Shown: piece after piece, positions 7,374 to 9,722 of the stretch
How the letters are laid out: every line of letters begins with the position of its first letter
How positions within the stretch are numbered: the stretch's first letter is position 1
NCBI GenBank assembly: GCA_016931665.1
Contig: JAFGEH010000015.1
Span: 1-9,722, forward strand
DNA length: 9,722 nucleotides
Reading direction: 5' to 3'
Origin: Candidatus Cloacimonadota bacterium
GTDB taxonomy: Bacteria; Cloacimonadota; Cloacimonadia; Cloacimonadales; TCS61
Notes under the pieces: model-generated
Seen by the model: the letters and a program-made list of their open reading frames with translations, nothing else
Told to the model about the DNA's origin: nothing
Database searches by the model: none
Made by a program: the position numbers and the translations under genes

Positions 7374-7375
7374 TT

Positions 7376-8416
7376 TCATCTCCTCAACAAGGTATTTAAA
7401 ACCGGTTCCTGCCGGTAAGTAATCGATCTGATAATCAGTTCAGCCTGCTCCCGGGTGGTTGGTGAGAGCCGGGCATAAGGCATATCGGGAGCTACTTCCT
7501 GGCCTTCGTGGGTCATCCACCAGAGTAGTCTCACCAGATTCAGTGCACGTAGCCGATCCTGATAATCCTGTTGACGATAGACGGCTATCCAGCTGAAACT
7601 GCTGAGGGGATAACCGTCGACAGTGGCAGCCAGGGATTCGTCAGGCCGGGGTATTAAATCGGGTGGTGCAGCCAGGCTGATGGTTTTCAGCGAAGGTTGC
7701 AGGAAGTTGCCACTGGCATTCTGCAGGCTGGCCGAGGGTAGATTATTCTGCCGGGCGCTGTTGAATTCCAGGTAGCCAATAGCACCTGTCTGATTTCTTA
7801 TCCGTTCAGCCATCTGCTGGTTGCCCTTGGCAGTCAGTTCGCTTGTCCAGGCCAGCTCGGTGCCTCTACCCATTTCCTCCTGCCATTCAGGGCAATTCAG
7901 GCAGAGATATTCGCTCAGGATCTGAGTTGTACCGCTGGCATCGCCCCGGATAACCGGTTTGATAACCAGGTCCGGAAGCTGGAGATAGGGATTCAGTTCA
8001 ATAAGGCGGGGATCATTCCAGTGGGTAATTTTACCCAGGAAGATAGCGGCCGTCAGTTCTGGAGTAAGCTGCAGTATCCCATCGATCTCCAGATTATAAC
8101 TGAGTGAAACACCGCTGAGGCAGATGGGGATATAAACTTTCTCCCAGGCAGGTTTTGCCGGGGGATTATCCGGGATAAAAACATCGGTACCAGCGAAGTC
8201 CACACGCTTTCTGCTGAGTAGCCGGTAACCACCGCCTGAGCCAATGGGCTGATATCTCACATTTATTCCCTGATCCTGAGTGTATTTGATAAACATCTCA
8301 TTGTAAAGAGGGAATGGAAAAGTAGCACCGGCACCTTCGATTTCATTTCTACCGGCGGTATCGTCACAGTTGGCCAATGCCAGCAGGCACAGGCAGAGAA
8401 TCATTGTTTTCCACAT
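7376..8416 (-). CDS. pstS: Phosphate-binding lipoprotein of the Pst ABC transporter
   Basis: Extracytoplasmic receptor that binds phosphate and delivers it to PstCA-PstB. The 346-residue precursor matches the usual family length. It begins with a lipoprotein signal peptide of hydrophobic residues 5-15, ending at Cys17 in LALANC. Asn at the position before the Cys is unusual for a lipobox. Binding-loop motifs are GAGATFPFPLY (28-38), GSGGGY (59-64), DFAGTD (73-78) and RGDASGTTQ (157-165), the last being the phosphate-contacting Arg-x-Asp-x-Ser-Gly-Thr segment. A CLNC pair occurs at 172-175. The ATG at 8416 has AGGAGG six bases upstream, within the end of the preceding phoU, so the genes overlap by 16 bases. 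pstS usually leads its operon; here it follows pstB and phoU and sits between two phoU copies. Confidence 0.95.
   Translation of the reverse strand: MWKTMILCLCLLALANCDDTAGRNEIEGAGATFPFPLYNEMFIKYTQDQGINVRYQPIGSGGGYRLLSRKRVDFAGTDVFIPDNPPAKPAWEKVYIPICLSGVSLSYNLEIDGILQLTPELTAAIFLGKITHWNDPRLIELNPYLQLPDLVIKPVIRGDASGTTQILSEYLCLNCPEWQEEMGRGTELAWTSELTAKGNQQMAERIRNQTGAIGYLEFNSARQNNLPSASLQNASGNFLQPSLKTISLAAPPDLIPRPDESLAATVDGYPLSSFSWIAVYRQQDYQDRLRALNLVRLLWWMTHEGQEVAPDMPYARLSPTTREQAELIIRSITYRQEPVLNTLLRR
7380..7384 (-). promoter_or_regulatory. Ribosome binding site of the downstream phoU, inside pstS codons
   Basis: The minus strand reads AGGAG, formed by the last two Arg codons of pstS. It lies six bases before the ATG at 7373 and touches the ATG at 7379, which favours the inner start. 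Confidence 0.7.
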
Positions 8417-9087
8417 GTTATTCCTCCTGATTCAATATCCCTGGTGATATTATGTTTAACGATGATTCCTCTGGCAATAAAAACTGTGTCTTCAGCCAGA
8501 TTTGTGGAAAGATCGGCGATCTTTTCCAGATTCTGGGCAATGTTATTCAGATGAAAGGCGCTTTCCAGAGATATTTTATCCGGGAGAATTTCGGTAAGCA
8601 GGGTCTTAAAAATTTTTATTTTAAGTTCATCAACCTCGTCATCCAGGCGACAAACCTGTTCCGCCAGTGCAGGGTCTTCATTGATAAAGGCAGTGATACT
8701 TTCTCTGAGCATACGGATAGCTTTCTGTGCCATTGCTGCCAGGTCGATCATAGTCCGCAGGCAGGGATTCTTGAGAAGGAACAGGGCGCTGCAGGCGTTA
8801 TCCTGAGCCAGGTCAGCCATGCGTTCCAGATCTTTGTTCATACTCAGCATCATTAATACCGAACGTAGATCCCTGGCTTCCGGGTGATACAGAGCCATGA
8901 TATTGGTGCAGTTCTGTTCGATCTCGATCTCTTTGAGGTTAACCTGTTTTTCCATGATCATTATTTCTTTCAGCAGGACAGGATTATTCCGGATAAGCCC
9001 TTGAAAGCTTTGTTCGATCATTTTCTCAACCAGGATTGACTGATCGATCAGAGTTTTTTTCAGCTCTATGAGTTTATCTCTGAGCAT
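8401..9087 (-). CDS. phoU: PhoU family regulator (copy between pstB and pstS), altered first motif
   Basis: PhoU-type helical protein of 228 residues, colinear without gaps with the other phoU in the operon over about 212 residues (96 identities by hand count), then diverging in a tail at 213-228. The second metal motif, NLEKIADLSTNLAED (186-200), is intact. The first is ERMADLAQDNA (88-98), where the paralogue has ERMGDLTVNIA: Gly91 is Ala, and the conserved Asn96 is Asp. Metal or partner binding at that site may therefore differ. The start at 9087 aligns with the paralogue start, but no purine-rich ribosome site precedes it; the 18-base gap after pstB contains CCTCC instead. Translation may be coupled to pstB. 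Its 3' end overlaps pstS by 16 bases and contains the pstS ribosome site. Confidence 0.93.
   Translation of the reverse strand: MLRDKLIELKKTLIDQSILVEKMIEQSFQGLIRNNPVLLKEIMIMEKQVNLKEIEIEQNCTNIMALYHPEARDLRSVLMMLSMNKDLERMADLAQDNACSALFLLKNPCLRTMIDLAAMAQKAIRMLRESITAFINEDPALAEQVCRLDDEVDELKIKIFKTLLTEILPDKISLESAFHLNNIAQNLEKIADLSTNLAEDTVFIARGIIVKHNITRDIESGGITCGKQ
8423..8428 (-). promoter_or_regulatory. Ribosome binding site of pstS, inside phoU codons
   Basis: The minus strand reads AGGAGG six bases before the pstS ATG at 8416. It is the strongest ribosome site in the cluster and lies wholly within the coding end of the upstream phoU. Confidence 0.8.
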
Positions 9088-9105
9088 AATTATACCGGAG
9101 GTTTT

Positions 9106-9722
9106 TTAACCGAAAATTCCGCTCAGATAAGCTTCTGTCCGCTTATCTTTGGGCACGGTGAACATTTTCTGGGTTTCTCCGAATTCAATCATTTCTCCCA
9201 GATACATGAAGGCAGTCTGATCTGATATACGGCCCGCCTGAGCGATATTGTGGGTCACGATGAGGATAGTTACCTGGTTCTTCAGCTCCAGGCATAGTTC
9301 TTCAATCCTGGAGGTGGATTGAGGGTCAAGAGCCGATGTTGGCTCGTCCAGCAGGATTATTTCGGGATCATTGGCCAGGGCACGGGCAATGCACAACCGC
9401 TGTTGCTGGCCGCCGGACAGAGAGAAAGCGGAGGTATGAAGGCGGTCTTTCACTTCATCCCAGAGCCAGGCATTACGCAGGCTTTTCTCTACGATTTCTT
9501 CCACCAGGTTTTTTCTGAGTCCCTGCAGATGCAGTCCATAAGCCACATTCTTGAACACAGATTTAGGAAAGGGATTGGGTTTCTGAAAGACCATGCCCAC
9601 CTTGGTGCGGATCCTGGTAATATCGGTCCGGGGGGCATAGATGTTCTCATCGTACAGCATGACTTTGCCTGTGATGCGGGTTTCGGGGATCAGGTCGTTC
9701 ATCCGGTTGAAGCAGCGCAGCA
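9106..9722 (-). CDS. pstB: Phosphate ABC transporter ATP-binding protein, N-terminus outside window
   Basis: ATPase subunit that drives phosphate import through PstCA. The frame is open to the right edge: the last bases encode LRCFNRM, the stretch that follows the Walker A loop in PstB, so about 50 N-terminal residues including Walker A are outside. The visible 204 residues show the Q-loop FQKPNPFPKS, the ABC signature LSGGQQQRLCIARAL, Walker B IILLDEPTSALD and the switch His in IVTHN, followed by the usual PstB C-terminus ending YLSGIFG. WDEVKDRLH just before the signature is typical of PstB rather than of other ABC ATPases. An internal ATG at 9702 is not the true start. pstC and pstA are expected further right. 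The gene ends 18 bases before phoU. Confidence 0.96.
   Translation of the reverse strand, partial: LRCFNRMNDLIPETRITGKVMLYDENIYAPRTDITRIRTKVGMVFQKPNPFPKSVFKNVAYGLHLQGLRKNLVEEIVEKSLRNAWLWDEVKDRLHTSAFSLSGGQQQRLCIARALANDPEIILLDEPTSALDPQSTSRIEELCLELKNQVTILIVTHNIAQAGRISDQTAFMYLGEMIEFGETQKMFTVPKDKRTEAYLSGIFG

Noticed and set aside
6735..7418. Long plus-strand open frame of 227 codons opposite the downstream phoU
   Set aside because: It mirrors a clearly functional PhoU gene and its translation resembles no family I know; it lacks a good ribosome site and reflects codon composition of the opposite strand.
9089..9094. Perfect minus-strand TATAAT just before the phoU that follows pstB
   Set aside because: It is one base from the ATG, so transcription would start inside the gene, and no convincing -35 lies 16-18 bases upstream.
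9702..9704. ATG at 9702-9704 as the start of pstB
   Set aside because: The open frame continues upstream to the window edge and encodes the conserved residues that follow Walker A in PstB.

Overview
The window reads as a phosphate uptake and signalling neighbourhood of a diderm-type bacterium with moderate GC. Protein style and layout loosely suggest the Fibrobacterota-Chlorobiota-Bacteroidota side of the tree or a candidate phylum such as Cloacimonadota. That is an impression from sequence only: there is no rRNA gene or other phylogenetic marker here. Nothing looks like phage, insertion sequence, CRISPR or tRNA, and gene density is very high, with no gene-free stretch over about 130 bases.

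Layout. The left edge holds one plus-strand gene, signal peptidase I (lepB, 16-813). Everything else is on the minus strand, so transcription runs right to left. In that order come pstB (phosphate ABC transporter ATPase, cut by the right edge), a first phoU paralogue, pstS (phosphate-binding lipoprotein), a second phoU paralogue, and an arsenate-reductase/low-molecular-weight-phosphatase-like gene. These five are packed with overlaps or gaps of at most 18 bases and look like one operon, whose pstC/pstA genes would lie beyond the right edge. A 129-base gap carrying a near-consensus promoter precedes a second unit: a Na+/phosphate symporter with a C-terminal PhoU-like domain, then, 4 bases on, a PP2C-type protein phosphatase. 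A 96-base gap separates that from a large cytoplasmic hybrid sensor kinase (degenerate receiver, three PAS, GAF, HisKA_2, HATPase). Its end meets the end of lepB with only 5 bases between.

How the genes could work together. PstS/PstB with the unseen membrane subunits make the high-affinity ATP-driven phosphate route, and the symporter makes a low-affinity sodium-driven route. Three PhoU-type modules, two of them free proteins that are clear tandem paralogues, would set the activity or signalling state of these transporters. The ArsC-like enzyme would deal with arsenate that enters through phosphate transporters. The PP2C phosphatase and the PAS/GAF kinase are regulatory proteins whose targets cannot be read from the sequence. 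No PhoB or PhoR homologue is present in the window.

The points most worth following up are the pstS gene set between two diverged phoU copies, the altered first metal motif in one PhoU, the C-terminal CxxC on the ArsC-like protein, the dead receiver domain on the kinase, and the coupling of a PP2C phosphatase to a phosphate symporter. I see no evidence for a wholly new system; the novelty, if any, is in this combination.
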